Notes: generated by a model not told the origin, from the sequence alone. A stretch of 32,434 bases of DNA from JAFARZ01 sp035651595 (GCA_035651595.1 DASRFJ010000152.1:1-32434); one strand, 5' to 3'; shown: positions 7,695-16,427, counted from the first letter of the stretch. Program-made: numbers and translations.

Positions 7695-7775
7695 ACCCCC
7701 GCCGCTCCTTCCGCGCAGGCTCCCCGCCCCCCGCATACCGAGCGGCGACACCAAAACGTCGAACGATCTTGAGCG

Positions 7776-7793
7776 ACCGCCGCCGCGGGCGGT
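7776..7793. terminator. Weak hairpin between GNAT and PaiB genes
   Basis: ACCGCC (7776-7781) and GGCGGT (7788-7793) can form a short GC stem with a 6-nt loop at the 3' end of the paiB-like gene, between two convergent genes. No U-tract follows on either strand, so termination is only suggested by position. Confidence 0.25.
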
Positions 7794-8416
7794 TAGGCGT
7801 TGGCGCGCTTGACGGCGTCGGCGGAGCGGTCGTCGCCGCGGGCGGACAGCCCGGCGATCACGCCCTCGACGTCGGCGGCCGGGCGGTTCTGGCTGAGTTT
7901 GGCCTTCGCCTCGATGCGGGTGATCTGGAGTTCCAGGCCGACGATCGCGCGCAACTGGCCCTCGATGTACTGACGCGGGGCGTCGTCGACCGACCAGAGC
8001 GGCTCCCCTTTAGCGCTCTCGTGCTTGACGGTCAGCCGGCGGACCACGCCCTCGACCCACTCCGGGTCGTCGTGCACCACGAGCCGGCCGTAGACGTGCG
8101 CGGTCACATAATTCCAGGTGGGCACCACCCGGCCGTGCTCGGCCTTGGACGCGTACCACGACGGGGAAACATAGGCGTCCGGCCCGCGCACGATCGCCAG
8201 CGACTCACCCACCGCCGGCTTGCGCCACTGGTCGTTGTTGCGAGCCACGTGCCCGTACAGGACACCGTGCTCGCCAGCCTCCGGGTCGTACGCGAACGGG
8301 AGCATGGTGGCCAGCAGGCCGTCCTCGGTCTGGGTGATCAGATCGGCCGCGCCGTGCCTGGTCAGCAGCTCCCGCACTGTCGCGTCGTCTGCGCCGAAAT
8401 GCGCGGGAATGTACAT
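7793..8416 (-). CDS. paiB: PaiB-like FMN-binding negative regulator
   Basis: Member of the FMN-binding split-barrel family related to Bacillus PaiB. At 207 residues it shows the family N-terminus MYIPAHFGADDATVRELL. It also has the central PDAYVSPSWYASKAEHGRVVPTWNYVTAHVYG, the most diagnostic PaiB segment, and RQYIEGQLRAIVGLELQI. In Bacillus it acts in repression of sporulation and degradative enzyme genes; here the role is unknown. It starts 9 nt after the stop of homogentisate dioxygenase, so it is probably co-transcribed with aromatic amino-acid catabolism. Confidence 0.88.
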   Translation of the reverse strand: MYIPAHFGADDATVRELLTRHGAADLITQTEDGLLATMLPFAYDPEAGEHGVLYGHVARNNDQWRKPAVGESLAIVRGPDAYVSPSWYASKAEHGRVVPTWNYVTAHVYGRLVVHDDPEWVEGVVRRLTVKHESAKGEPLWSVDDAPRQYIEGQLRAIVGLELQITRIEAKAKLSQNRPAADVEGVIAGLSARGDDRSADAVKRANA

Positions 8417-8425
8417 GGGTGCACT

Positions 8426-9727
8426 TTACCCGCGGAAGGACCTGGCCAGCCCGTGCCAGACCGCGTCATAGTCCTGCTGGCGGTGGGCGGCTTCCATCGC
8501 CTGACGAGTGGGCACGATCATCCACCGGCTCTCGAACATGAACGCCAGCGTGCCGTCGATCTTCTGCGGCGCGAGTTCGGCCGTGCTCGCCTTCGCGTAG
8601 GTCTCGGCGTCTGGGCCGTGCGAGGCGAAGGTGTTGTGCAGGCTGGCCCCGCCCGGCTCGAAGCCCTCCGCCTTGGCGTCGTACACCCCGTGCACCAGGC
8701 CCATGTACTCGGACATGATGTTGCGGTGGTACCACGGCGGCCGGAATGTGTCCTCGCCGACCAGCCACCGCGGCGGGAAGATCACGAAGTCCACGTTGGC
8801 CAGGCCGGGCAGCTCGCTGGCCGAGGTGAGCACCGTGAAGATGGACGGATCCGGGTGGTCGTAGCTGATCGTGCCGATCACCATGAAGTTCGCCGTATCG
8901 TACTTGTACGGTACATAGTTTCCGTGCCAGCCGACCACGTCGAGCGGCGAGTGGTCGTAGTCGGCGGCCCACAGGTTGCCGCCGAACTTCTGCACCACCT
9001 GTACGGTTGTCCCGGTGCGCTCCTCGAAAGCGGCCACCGGAGCCAGGAAGTCGCGCTCGTTGGCGAGTCCGTTTGAGCCGATCGGGCCGCGCTCGGGCAG
9101 CGCGAACGGGGCGCCGAAGTTCTCGCAGACGTAGCCGCGGACCGGACCCGCGGGCAGCTCGACCCGGAACCTGATGCCGCGCGGCACCACCGCGATCTCC
9201 CCCGGCGTCACGGCGAGCCGTCCCAGCTCGGTGTGCAGCTCGACCGGACCGTGCTCGGGCACCAGCAGCAGCTCGCCGTCCGCGTCCACGAAATACCTGT
9301 CGGTCATCGACACGGCCGCCGAATACTGGTGCACCGCCATGCCTGACCGGGTCCTGATGTCTCCGTTTCCGGCCACCGTGAACAGGCCGTCGACGAAGTC
9401 AGCGCTCCCTTCCGGCAGCGGCGGCGCGCCCCAGCGCAGCCGGTTCGGGTCGGGCTCGATCTCATCGAACGGGGTGCCGCGCACCGCGCCGTTGCCGATC
9501 CTGGCAAACCTCGGGTGGGCCGCCGACGGGAGGATCCGGTAGACCCACGTGCGCCGGTTGACCGCTCGCGGCTGGGTGAACGCGGCGCCGCTCAGCTGCT
9601 CGGCGTACAGGCCGAGGGGCGCTCGCTGCGGCGAGTTGCGACCCTCCGGCACCGCGCCCGGCACGGCCTCGCTGGTGAACTCGTTTCCGAATCCCGACTG
9701 GTAACCGTATTCGGCGACGTCGCCCAT
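8426..9727 (-). CDS. hmgA: Homogentisate 1,2-dioxygenase
   Basis: Opens the ring of homogentisate to maleylacetoacetate in tyrosine/phenylalanine breakdown, using non-haem Fe(II). The family start EYGYQSGFGNEFTSEA is present. So is the iron-site region PPWYHRNIMSEYMGLVHGVYDAKAEGFEPGGASLHNTFASHGPD, whose His and Glu match the His-Glu-His triad of the human enzyme. Length is 433 residues from ATG 9727, which has GGGAGG about five nt upstream. The longer frame from 9760 has no such site. No fahA or hppD is nearby, so the pathway is split elsewhere in the genome. Confidence 0.94.
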   Translation of the reverse strand: MGDVAEYGYQSGFGNEFTSEAVPGAVPEGRNSPQRAPLGLYAEQLSGAAFTQPRAVNRRTWVYRILPSAAHPRFARIGNGAVRGTPFDEIEPDPNRLRWGAPPLPEGSADFVDGLFTVAGNGDIRTRSGMAVHQYSAAVSMTDRYFVDADGELLLVPEHGPVELHTELGRLAVTPGEIAVVPRGIRFRVELPAGPVRGYVCENFGAPFALPERGPIGSNGLANERDFLAPVAAFEERTGTTVQVVQKFGGNLWAADYDHSPLDVVGWHGNYVPYKYDTANFMVIGTISYDHPDPSIFTVLTSASELPGLANVDFVIFPPRWLVGEDTFRPPWYHRNIMSEYMGLVHGVYDAKAEGFEPGGASLHNTFASHGPDAETYAKASTAELAPQKIDGTLAFMFESRWMIVPTRQAMEAAHRQQDYDAVWHGLARSFRG

Positions 9728-9789
9728 GACTGCCTCCCGGAATCTGCCCGATGACCCCATGAAATCACCACCGGACCGGGCCGCGGGTC

Positions 9790-11358
9790 TCAGGGGCTGA
9801 GCGGGCCGGCGAAGGCTGAAGAGTCGCTGGAGCAGCTGACGTCCCCGGTGATACCGCCGTTGGCCTGGGCCAGCCCGCTGATGCCGGACGCGGACGGAGT
9901 GGCGGTGGGCGACGCCGACGCGCCGGTGCTGGGCGCGGCGGTCGGCGACGCGGACACGGACACGGACGGGGAGGCAGTGGCGGACGGATCCGGCGTCAGG
10001 CCGGTGAAGTCCGAGCCGATGATCAGCTTGATGGTGCCTGGCGTCAGCGTGCTGTCCTGCCGGATCACCGCGCCCGGGATCTGCTGCTTCAGCGTGTTCA
10101 CCGCAGCCTTGTCCGAGGCGGCCGCGTACTCGATCACCGTGCTGGTGTAGTCGAAGTTCGCCGCATTACCCGTCCCGGTCACGTCGAACCCGCGCGCGGT
10201 GAGCGCGTCGGCGGCGCTGCCCGCGGCCTCGTAGGTGCCGGATCCGTTCAGCACGTCGAGCTTGACCTTGGACGGCTTGGTGGTGAGCACCTGAGCACCG
10301 CCGGTCGGCGACGCGGACGGCACCTTGACCTTGGGCACGCTGACGTCGTGCGCGATCGCCGAGAAGACCGCGCCTGCCTGCGGCTGCGCGAACTGGACGC
10401 GGCCTGTCTCCGCCGGATACGGCCCATTCGGCGCGGTGAGGAACTGCACGTTCTTGCTGCTCAGGCCCCGGAAGCTGTTCGCGATGCCGATCAGGTCCGA
10501 CGCCGACATGCCGCTGTCGGTCGTCATCTGCTTGGCCGCGTCGGTGACCACGTGCAGCAGCCGCAGCGGGTTGCCGAGCAGGTCAGCACCCAGCACGGCC
10601 TTCACGATCTGCGCGGACATGAACTGGTCCCGCTGGATCCGCTCCAGGTCCGAGCCGTCGCCGAGGTCCTCCCGGGTGCGCCAGAACGCCAGCGCCTGGA
10701 TGCCGCTGATGTGGTCCTGGCCTGCGCGCAGGTTCAGGCCGGACACCGGGTCGTTCACCTTGAACGGCACGCAGACATTGACCCCGCCCACATCGTTGAC
10801 GACGTTGACGAAGCCAAGCATGCCGATCTCGATGAAATGGTTGAGGAAGATGCCGGTCTGCTGCTCGATGGTCTTGAACAGGCAGGACGGCCCGCCGATG
10901 GAGAGCAGCGAGTTGACGATCACGTACTGGTTCAGGTTCTGCTGCTGACCCGCATACCCCCGGCCGGCATCGCACTCGTACATCGGCACCATCGTGTCCC
11001 GCGGAATGGACATCACCGTGACCTGGTGCCGGCCCGGCGAGATGTGGATGACCATGATCGTGTCGGTGTTGTCGGCCTGGTCATGGCCGGTGTGCAGGAT
11101 GTACTGCTGATGCGGATCCAGTCCGGACCGGCTGTCCGACCCGAAGACCAGGACGTTCATTGACGACGTGCTGTACTCCACCGGGCGCTTGCCCAGATGC
11201 GTGAGCGGGATGCGGGTAATGCTGTCGTCGATCTGGCGGTACTTCAGGTAGACGCCGAGCGTGCTCGCCCCCAGGATGACCGCGATCGCGACGCAGGACC
11301 AGCGCAGCCAGTGGATTTTGCGGGTACGCGGCGCGCGCCGTCGGCCCCTGAGCCCCAC
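9790..11358 (-). CDS. LytR-CpsA-Psr (LCP) family cell-wall glycopolymer transferase
   Basis: Membrane-anchored enzyme expected to attach glycopolymers to peptidoglycan outside the cell. The 522 residues show a basic N-terminus and one membrane helix (about residues 19-41, LRWSCVAIAVILGASTLGVYL). The LCP domain follows, with SDSRSGLD, DTIMVIHISPG, VMSIPRDTMVP and the Arg-rich FWRTREDLGDGSDLERIQRDQ. Then comes a LytR_C domain (from about residue 365, KVKLDVLNGSGTYEAAGSAADAL) and a Ser/Thr/Pro/Ala-rich tail. GTG 11358 has GGAGG five nt upstream. An ECF-type promoter candidate lies just upstream. Confidence 0.92.
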   Translation of the reverse strand: MGLRGRRRAPRTRKIHWLRWSCVAIAVILGASTLGVYLKYRQIDDSITRIPLTHLGKRPVEYSTSSMNVLVFGSDSRSGLDPHQQYILHTGHDQADNTDTIMVIHISPGRHQVTVMSIPRDTMVPMYECDAGRGYAGQQQNLNQYVIVNSLLSIGGPSCLFKTIEQQTGIFLNHFIEIGMLGFVNVVNDVGGVNVCVPFKVNDPVSGLNLRAGQDHISGIQALAFWRTREDLGDGSDLERIQRDQFMSAQIVKAVLGADLLGNPLRLLHVVTDAAKQMTTDSGMSASDLIGIANSFRGLSSKNVQFLTAPNGPYPAETGRVQFAQPQAGAVFSAIAHDVSVPKVKVPSASPTGGAQVLTTKPSKVKLDVLNGSGTYEAAGSAADALTARGFDVTGTGNAANFDYTSTVIEYAAASDKAAVNTLKQQIPGAVIRQDSTLTPGTIKLIIGSDFTGLTPDPSATASPSVSVSASPTAAPSTGASASPTATPSASGISGLAQANGGITGDVSCSSDSSAFAGPLSP

Positions 11359-11390
11359 TCCGGCCTCCCTCCGTCACCCGCTGCCCGGGT

Positions 11391-11416
11391 AACGGGCACC
11401 ACTACCCGATAGTTCC
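11391..11416 (-). promoter_or_regulatory. Candidate ECF-sigma promoter of the LCP gene
   Basis: Read on the minus strand, GGAACT (11416-11411) is followed by a 16-nt spacer and CGTT (11394-11391). This is the -35/-10 pattern of SigE-like ECF promoters. A start site around 11385 would leave a leader of about 27 nt containing the GGAGG of the LCP gene. The same stretch holds an inverted repeat, CGGGTAAC (11386-11393) and GTTACCCG (11423-11430), that brackets the promoter and could bind a regulator. Envelope-stress control of an LCP gene would make biological sense. Confidence 0.45.
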
Positions 11417-11601
11417 CAAAATGTTACCCGTTACGCCTGGTCATGCCCGCAATCGGACGATCACTCACAGTGCCCGTAACCCGCCGGTAAGAGGTGCGGC
11501 ACGGCGGTCAGCGCAGGCTTCGCATACCCCCGTGATCGTCAGACCGGTGGGGTCCGGCTGGAACCGCGCCGCGGCCGACGGACCGGCCCGATGGGCCCAG
11601 T

Positions 11602-11749
11602 AACGTGGTGGTTTTCCCCTTTGTGGTAACGCGACCCTCGGGTACGGGGGTCGCGTTACCACGAAGGGCAAATCGTCCACGTTGCTGACGGGCCGACCGG
11701 TGCGCTCGTGTCCCGGCAGCCGCACATTGCACTCCAGCCACAGGCTCCG
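11602..11749. repeat. Hairpin repeat family, copy 1
   Basis: An 82-nt imperfect hairpin (arms 11602-11637 and 11648-11683, about 31 of 36 positions paired; inner arm GTGGTAACGCGACCC) is followed by ~65 bp (11684-11749). Hairpin and flank are closely similar to 31916-32060, including CGCACATTGCACTCCAGCC. A third, diverged hairpin is at 25177-25256. The element is non-coding and looks like a REP/MITE-type dispersed repeat. Confidence 0.7.
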
Positions 11750-11901
11750 CACCTAGCGGCCACGCCGTGCGGTAAGGCTGCGTCGGTCTTCAATCTTGGG
11801 CGTGCCGCGTGCCCGGGCGGCTTCATGATCGGCCGGGTGGGTCGGAGCGGAATGCGCGGGGTGGCCGGCGGAGAGCGGGCGGGTGGGCGCGCGGGCGCGC
11901 G

Positions 11902-13911
11902 TTAGGGGGCGGGGGTGCGGAGGCGGCGGAGGGCGGCGCGGGTCAGGGTCGGGTCGGTGGTGGTCCAGAACGGCGGGAGGGATTTGCGGAGGAAGTCCCC
12001 GTAGCGGGCGGTGACCAGGCGCGGGTCGAGCACGGCGACCACGCCGCGGTCGGTCATCGTGCGCAGCAGGCGCCCGGCACCCTGGGCGAGCAGCAGCGCT
12101 GCCTGGGACGCGGCGACGGTCATGAACCCGTTGCCGCCGTGCGCGGCGACCGCGCGCTGACGGGCGGAGGCCAGCGGGTCGTCCGGGCGCGGGAACGGGA
12201 TCCGGTCGATCACGACGAGCGACAGCGAGTCGCCCGGCACGTCCACGCCCTGCCACAGCGACAGCGTCCCGAACAGGCAGGTTTCGGCGGACGCGGCGAA
12301 CTGGCTGACGAGCTGGGCGGTGACGTCGTCACCTTGGCACAGCAGCGGCACGCCGATCCGGTCCCGCAGCGCCTCGGTGGCCTGGACGGCGGCGCGCATC
12401 GAGGAGAACAGCCCGAGCGTGCGGCCGCCGGCGGCGTCGATAAGCGAAGCGATCTCGTCCAGGTACGCCTCCTGGAGCCCGTCCCGGCCGGGGGGCGGCA
12501 GGTGCTTGGCGATGTACAGGATGCCGCTGCGCGGGTGGTCGAACGGCGAGCCCACGTCCAGCCCGGTCCACCGCAGGTCAGAGTCTTTGCCCTCCGGTGG
12601 CAGGCCCCACTGGATGGCCAGCGGGGTGAACGAACCGCCGAGCACCAGCGTCGCCGAGGTGAGCGCCACAATTCGCTCGCCGAACAGCCGGTCCCGCAGC
12701 ATCCCGCCGACCTCGAGCGGCGCGACGCGCAGCGTAACGGGCCGGCGCGGGTCGTCGCCCGGCGGCCGGTCCAGCCAGACCACGTCACCACGCTCGGCGA
12801 GCGGCTCGCCGAACGTCTCCAGGATCCGCACCGCCACCGCGCTCATGTCCTCGAGTGTCGCCTGCGCCAGCCGGCACGCGGCGAGCTGGCGTGGGTCGTC
12901 GTCCAGCCGCTTGGCCACCGCGCGGACCGCCTCGGCGCACTTGCCGGCCGCCTCGCCGACCGCGTGCAACGAGGCGGCGAGCGTGTCCGGCAACTGGTCC
13001 ATCCGGCCTTCTGGCGCGGTTTCCAGGTCCACGCCCAGCGAGTTCGCCGCCTTGCGGAGCTGGTCGACGGCGGTGCTCGGGTCGTCGGCGGTGTCGATCA
13101 GCCGGCCCGCCCGCCTGGCCGCCGCGTCGGCCGCCGGCCCGGACAGCTCCCCGGTCACCGCCGACGTGACGCGGTCCACCAGGTCGTGCGCCTCGTCGAT
13201 GATCACCACGTCGTGCTCGGGCAGCACCTCGATCTCCGAGGTGGCGTCGATTGCCAGCAGCGCGTGGTTGGTCACCACCACGTGCGCTTGGCCCGCCTCT
13301 TCCCGTGCCTTCTCCGCGAAACACTCTTTACCGAACGAGCATCGCTGCGCCCCGATGCACTCCTGCGAGCTGACCGAGACCTGACGCCACGCGGCCTCCG
13401 CAACGCCCGGTACGAGTTCGTCCCGGTCGCCTGTGGTCGTTTCCTCCGCCCACTCGTGCAGCCGCTTCACCTGCCGGCCGAGCGGCGAGATGGTGTCCGT
13501 GGGGTCGAACAGGCCGTCCGGCTCGTCGTCGGCGATGCCGCCTCGCTGCCGGTTCAGGCACAGGTAGTTCCGCCTGCCCTTGAGGATCGCGAACCGCGGC
13601 TCGCGGCCGAGCGCCGGGGTCAGCGCCTTTGTCAGGCGCGGCAGATCCCGGTCGATCAGCTGGCGTTGCAGCGCGATCGTGGCCGTGGCCACCACGACCG
13701 TCGTTTCCGTTTCCATCGCGTGGCGCACCGCGGGCACCAGGTACGCGAGCGACTTGCCGGTGCCGGTCCCCGCCTGCACGGCCAGATGCTCGCCGGACTC
13801 GATGGCGTCGCGCACGGCGAGCGCCATCGTCACCTGGCCGGGGCGCTCCGCGCCGCCGATGGCGGCGACCGCCGTCGCCAGCAGCTCCGCGACGTCTGGA
13901 ACAGGGGACAC
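11902..13911 (-). CDS. dinG: DinG/YoaA-family ATP-dependent DNA helicase
   Basis: XPD-like superfamily 2 helicase, 669 residues. Visible in order: Q-like motif RPGQVTMA (about 23-30), Walker A AGTGTGKS (about 47-54) and VVVATATIALQRQL. Four Cys suited to an Fe-S cluster follow (NYLCLNR, then CIGAQRCSFGKEC), then VTNHALL, the DEAH box VVIIDEAHDL, and the C-terminal motifs (TLGLFSSMRAAVQ, FGTLSLWQGVDVPGDSLSLVVIDRIPF, QGAGRLLRTMTDRGVV). Likely unwinds DNA or R-loops at damaged or stalled forks. It starts at GTG 13911 without a strong ribosome-binding site. Confidence 0.92.
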   Translation of the reverse strand: MSPVPDVAELLATAVAAIGGAERPGQVTMALAVRDAIESGEHLAVQAGTGTGKSLAYLVPAVRHAMETETTVVVATATIALQRQLIDRDLPRLTKALTPALGREPRFAILKGRRNYLCLNRQRGGIADDEPDGLFDPTDTISPLGRQVKRLHEWAEETTTGDRDELVPGVAEAAWRQVSVSSQECIGAQRCSFGKECFAEKAREEAGQAHVVVTNHALLAIDATSEIEVLPEHDVVIIDEAHDLVDRVTSAVTGELSGPAADAAARRAGRLIDTADDPSTAVDQLRKAANSLGVDLETAPEGRMDQLPDTLAASLHAVGEAAGKCAEAVRAVAKRLDDDPRQLAACRLAQATLEDMSAVAVRILETFGEPLAERGDVVWLDRPPGDDPRRPVTLRVAPLEVGGMLRDRLFGERIVALTSATLVLGGSFTPLAIQWGLPPEGKDSDLRWTGLDVGSPFDHPRSGILYIAKHLPPPGRDGLQEAYLDEIASLIDAAGGRTLGLFSSMRAAVQATEALRDRIGVPLLCQGDDVTAQLVSQFAASAETCLFGTLSLWQGVDVPGDSLSLVVIDRIPFPRPDDPLASARQRAVAAHGGNGFMTVAASQAALLLAQGAGRLLRTMTDRGVVAVLDPRLVTARYGDFLRKSLPPFWTTTDPTLTRAALRRLRTPAP

Positions 13912-14013
13912 GAGCGGAACGCTACCGCGCGCGACGCCGTGCCGCGTCCACCCAGGACGGGACGCAGGTAGCCGGGCGTGTCACGCATGCCGTTCTGCTA
14001 ATGTCGTGGTCTT

Positions 14014-14508
14014 ATGGGAAGCGCTGACTTGCTGGTTGACGCGTTCGGGCGCGTTCAGGAGGAAGTGCACGCCGCGGTCGAGGGGCTGACCGAGGAGCAG
14101 CTGGCGATCCGGCTGGACGCCGACGCCAACTCGATCGCATGGCTCATCTGGCACCTGACCAGGGTGCAGGACGATCACGCGTCCGACGCGTTCGGGGTGG
14201 AGCAGGTGTGGCCGCGCTGGCGCGACCGGTTCGGGCTGCCCGATGACCACGTCGGTTACGGGCACAGCTCGCGTCAGGTGGCCACCGTCCGCGGCGACGC
14301 CCAGCTGCTGACCGGTTACCACGACGCGGTCTACGAGCAGACGATCAAGCTGGTCAGCACCGTGACCGACGCCGACCTGTCGCGGATCGTGGACGAGGGC
14401 TGGGACCCGCCGGTGACGCTCGGCGTGCGGCTGATCAGCGTCGTCTCGGACACCCTCCAGCACGTCGGGCAGGCCGCGTTCGTCCGCGGCATTCTGCTGC
14501 GGCGCTAG
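14014..14508 (+). CDS. DinB/DUF664 family protein (mycothiol-dependent enzyme-like)
   Basis: 164-residue four-helix protein. NSIAWLIWHLTRVQDDH (His47, His55) and SDTLQHVGQAAFVRG supply the His residues of the DinB metal site, typical of the actinobacterial DUF664/DinB_2 group linked to mycothiol. The specific reaction is unknown. ATG 14014 follows the family start pattern (LLVDAFGRVQEEV). Its TAG stop and the TAG of the convergent ABC1 kinase gene share the same CTAG tetranucleotide at 14505-14508, leaving no space for a terminator. Confidence 0.82.
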   Translation: MGSADLLVDAFGRVQEEVHAAVEGLTEEQLAIRLDADANSIAWLIWHLTRVQDDHASDAFGVEQVWPRWRDRFGLPDDHVGYGHSSRQVATVRGDAQLLTGYHDAVYEQTIKLVSTVTDADLSRIVDEGWDPPVTLGVRLISVVSDTLQHVGQAAFVRGILLRR

Positions 14509-16427
14509 CGCGATCCCGCGCGGAACACCCCGGCCAGCACGCGCAGCGCGAGCAGCGAGCAGATCACCAGCAGGCAGTAGCCGAGGAACTGGTACAGGCT
14601 GACCGTGCGGGTCAGCACCGGGCCGCCCTTGATGGCCAGCAGCACGACCGCCATCAGGCCGGCGGTCGCGGCGAGCACGGTGATCACGATCTGCTGGATC
14701 CAGCCGCCGACGACGCCGCGCTCCCGCTCGTCGGCGAACAGCCGCACGCCGACGCTCAGCCGGCCGCCCTCCAGCGCGGCGGTGATCCGGTCCACCCGGC
14801 GCGGCAGCCTGCGCAGCATCGGGAGCAGCGTCATCGCCTCGTCGGTGACGGCCTCCCGCAGCGAACCGGGGCGCAGTTCCCGCAGCTGGGAGCGGCCGAA
14901 CGTCTCCGCCTCGGCGATGATGTCGAAGCCGGGCGCGAGCAGGGTCAGGCCGCCCTCGAGCGTGGACAGCGCGCGGAACACCGCGGCGAACTCCGGCGGC
15001 ACGGACAGCTCATGCCTGGCGACCACCCGGAACATCTCGCCGAACATCGCCAGGCTCGCGTCGGTGCCACGCAGCCGCATGAGCAGCGAGCCGACCGCGC
15101 GCTCAAGCGCCTGTTCGTCCAGCTCGTCGGGCCGGGCGGTGACCTCGAGCAGCGCGTCGGTGACCGCCACCGGGTCGCGACGGTCCAGCGCGAGCAGCAG
15201 CCGCCCCAGCGCGGCGCGCAGCTCGGAGTCGAGCCTGCCGACCGAGCCGAAGTCGATCAGGCCGAGCCTGTTGTCGCTGAGCAGCAAGATGTTGCCGGGA
15301 TGCGGGTCCGCGTGGAACACGCCGTCCACAACGATCTGCCGCAGCACGGTGCCGAGCAGATCCCTGGCCAGCTGGATCCGCTCGGCACCGGGCAGGTCCG
15401 CCTTGCTGACCGCGATCCCGTCGAGCCGCTGCATGACCAGGACCCGGGTGCTGGACAGGTCCTCGTAGGCGCGCGGGATCACGACGTTTCCGTTGCTGAC
15501 CACCGCTTCGAGGTTGCGCAGCTCCACGCGGAAGTCCAGCTCCTCGCGCAACGCGCTGGCGAACCCGTCGGCCAGCGTCACCACGCCGAGCGTGCGGGCC
15601 CACGCGGTGCGCAGCTCCAGCCTTCTGGCCAGCCGGGCGATGATGTCCAGATCCCGTTCCACCAGCTCGGCGACGTCCGGACGGCGCACCTTGACGACGA
15701 CCTGCTCACCGGTGCGCAGCCGCGCGGTGTGCACCTGAGCGATGGACGCCGCGGCCAGCGGCTCGCGCTGGATCTCGGCGAACGAATCCGCCAGCCCCTC
15801 CTCGCGCAGCACCTGGTCGACCGCGTCCCAGGACAGCGGGGTGACCCGGTCCTGGAGGCGGCCGAGTTCGGTGGTGAACTCGGCGGGCAGCAGGTCGCGG
15901 CGGGTGGACAGCGCCTGGCCGAACTTGACGAACACCACGCCGCTGCGGTCCAGCGCCGCGCTCAGCGAGCGGGCCATCGACCCGGACAGGACACCGCCGC
16001 CGCGGAACAGCGGACCGAGGCCGGCCTGGGTGAAGATGCGGACGATCTGCCAGTAGCGTCGGGTCCGCCGGGCGCGGGCACGCAGCCGGCGCGGCCAGGA
16101 CGAGGGCGGCGGCACGGTGCCGACCGGGACCAGCGCCTGCCAGGTGACCAGGATCGCCATCGACAGCAGCAGCGAGCTGGCGGCGCCGAGCGCGACGAAT
16201 GCTATGGCGGCGCCGACGTGCTTATCCGGGTGCGTAATCCCGGTGGCCAGCGCGTTGATGATCGTCGTGCCGAACAGCTCGCCGAGCAGGCCGGCGATCA
16301 GCGTGCGGAAGAACGGGAAGTAGCGCACGCCGAGCAGCCGCCGTGAGCCGTAGGCGATCAGCGCGACGTTGATGGCGGTGCCCAGGACGAAGCTGAGCAG
16401 GGTGGGAAACGTCACCCGGCAAGTCAA
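14505..16427 (-). CDS. ABC1/UbiB (AarF) family atypical kinase, membrane-bound
   Basis: Atypical protein-kinase-like ATPase of the ABC1/ADCK/UbiB family, 640 residues. The N-terminus is hydrophobic with about three membrane helices (residues 5-120). The kinase-like domain then shows VVFVKFGQALSTRRDLLP (KxGQ), the Ala-rich loop AAASIAQVHTARL with VVVKVRRP, HADPHPGNILLL (catalytic loop) and LGLIDFGSVGRL (DFG). Two helices are predicted near the C-terminus. UbiB relatives support isoprenoid quinone or lipid handling; in a menaquinone-using actinomycete the role is undefined. The start may be TTG 16427 or, more conservatively, GTG 16415. Confidence 0.88.
   Translation of the reverse strand: MTCRVTFPTLLSFVLGTAINVALIAYGSRRLLGVRYFPFFRTLIAGLLGELFGTTIINALATGITHPDKHVGAAIAFVALGAASSLLLSMAILVTWQALVPVGTVPPPSSWPRRLRARARRTRRYWQIVRIFTQAGLGPLFRGGGVLSGSMARSLSAALDRSGVVFVKFGQALSTRRDLLPAEFTTELGRLQDRVTPLSWDAVDQVLREEGLADSFAEIQREPLAAASIAQVHTARLRTGEQVVVKVRRPDVAELVERDLDIIARLARRLELRTAWARTLGVVTLADGFASALREELDFRVELRNLEAVVSNGNVVIPRAYEDLSSTRVLVMQRLDGIAVSKADLPGAERIQLARDLLGTVLRQIVVDGVFHADPHPGNILLLSDNRLGLIDFGSVGRLDSELRAALGRLLLALDRRDPVAVTDALLEVTARPDELDEQALERAVGSLLMRLRGTDASLAMFGEMFRVVARHELSVPPEFAAVFRALSTLEGGLTLLAPGFDIIAEAETFGRSQLRELRPGSLREAVTDEAMTLLPMLRRLPRRVDRITAALEGGRLSVGVRLFADERERGVVGGWIQQIVITVLAATAGLMAVVLLAIKGGPVLTRTVSLYQFLGYCLLVICSLLALRVLAGVFRAGSR

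Larger units (their letters stand above)
11359..11901. other. 543-bp intergenic region without a gene
   Basis: No supported coding sequence. It holds the LCP promoter candidate (11391-11416), copy 1 of the ~80-nt hairpin family with its conserved flank (11602-11749), and a TTCATGATC at 11822-11830 that resembles the end of the 359-bp element at 25011. A G-rich tract with a G4-like run (11877-11895, GGGcGGGtGGGcgcgcGGG) lies 7 bp beyond the stop of the helicase gene. The small open frames here lie across the hairpin and have no recognisable domain. Confidence 0.6.

Noticed and set aside
7415..9076. 553-residue plus-strand open frame
   Set aside because: Overlaps the GNAT gene out of frame and is antisense to paiB and hmgA, which are clear genes.
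11809..13971. 720-residue open frame on the plus strand
   Set aside because: It is antisense to the DinG-type helicase, which carries all family motifs; long antisense frames are expected in very GC-rich DNA.
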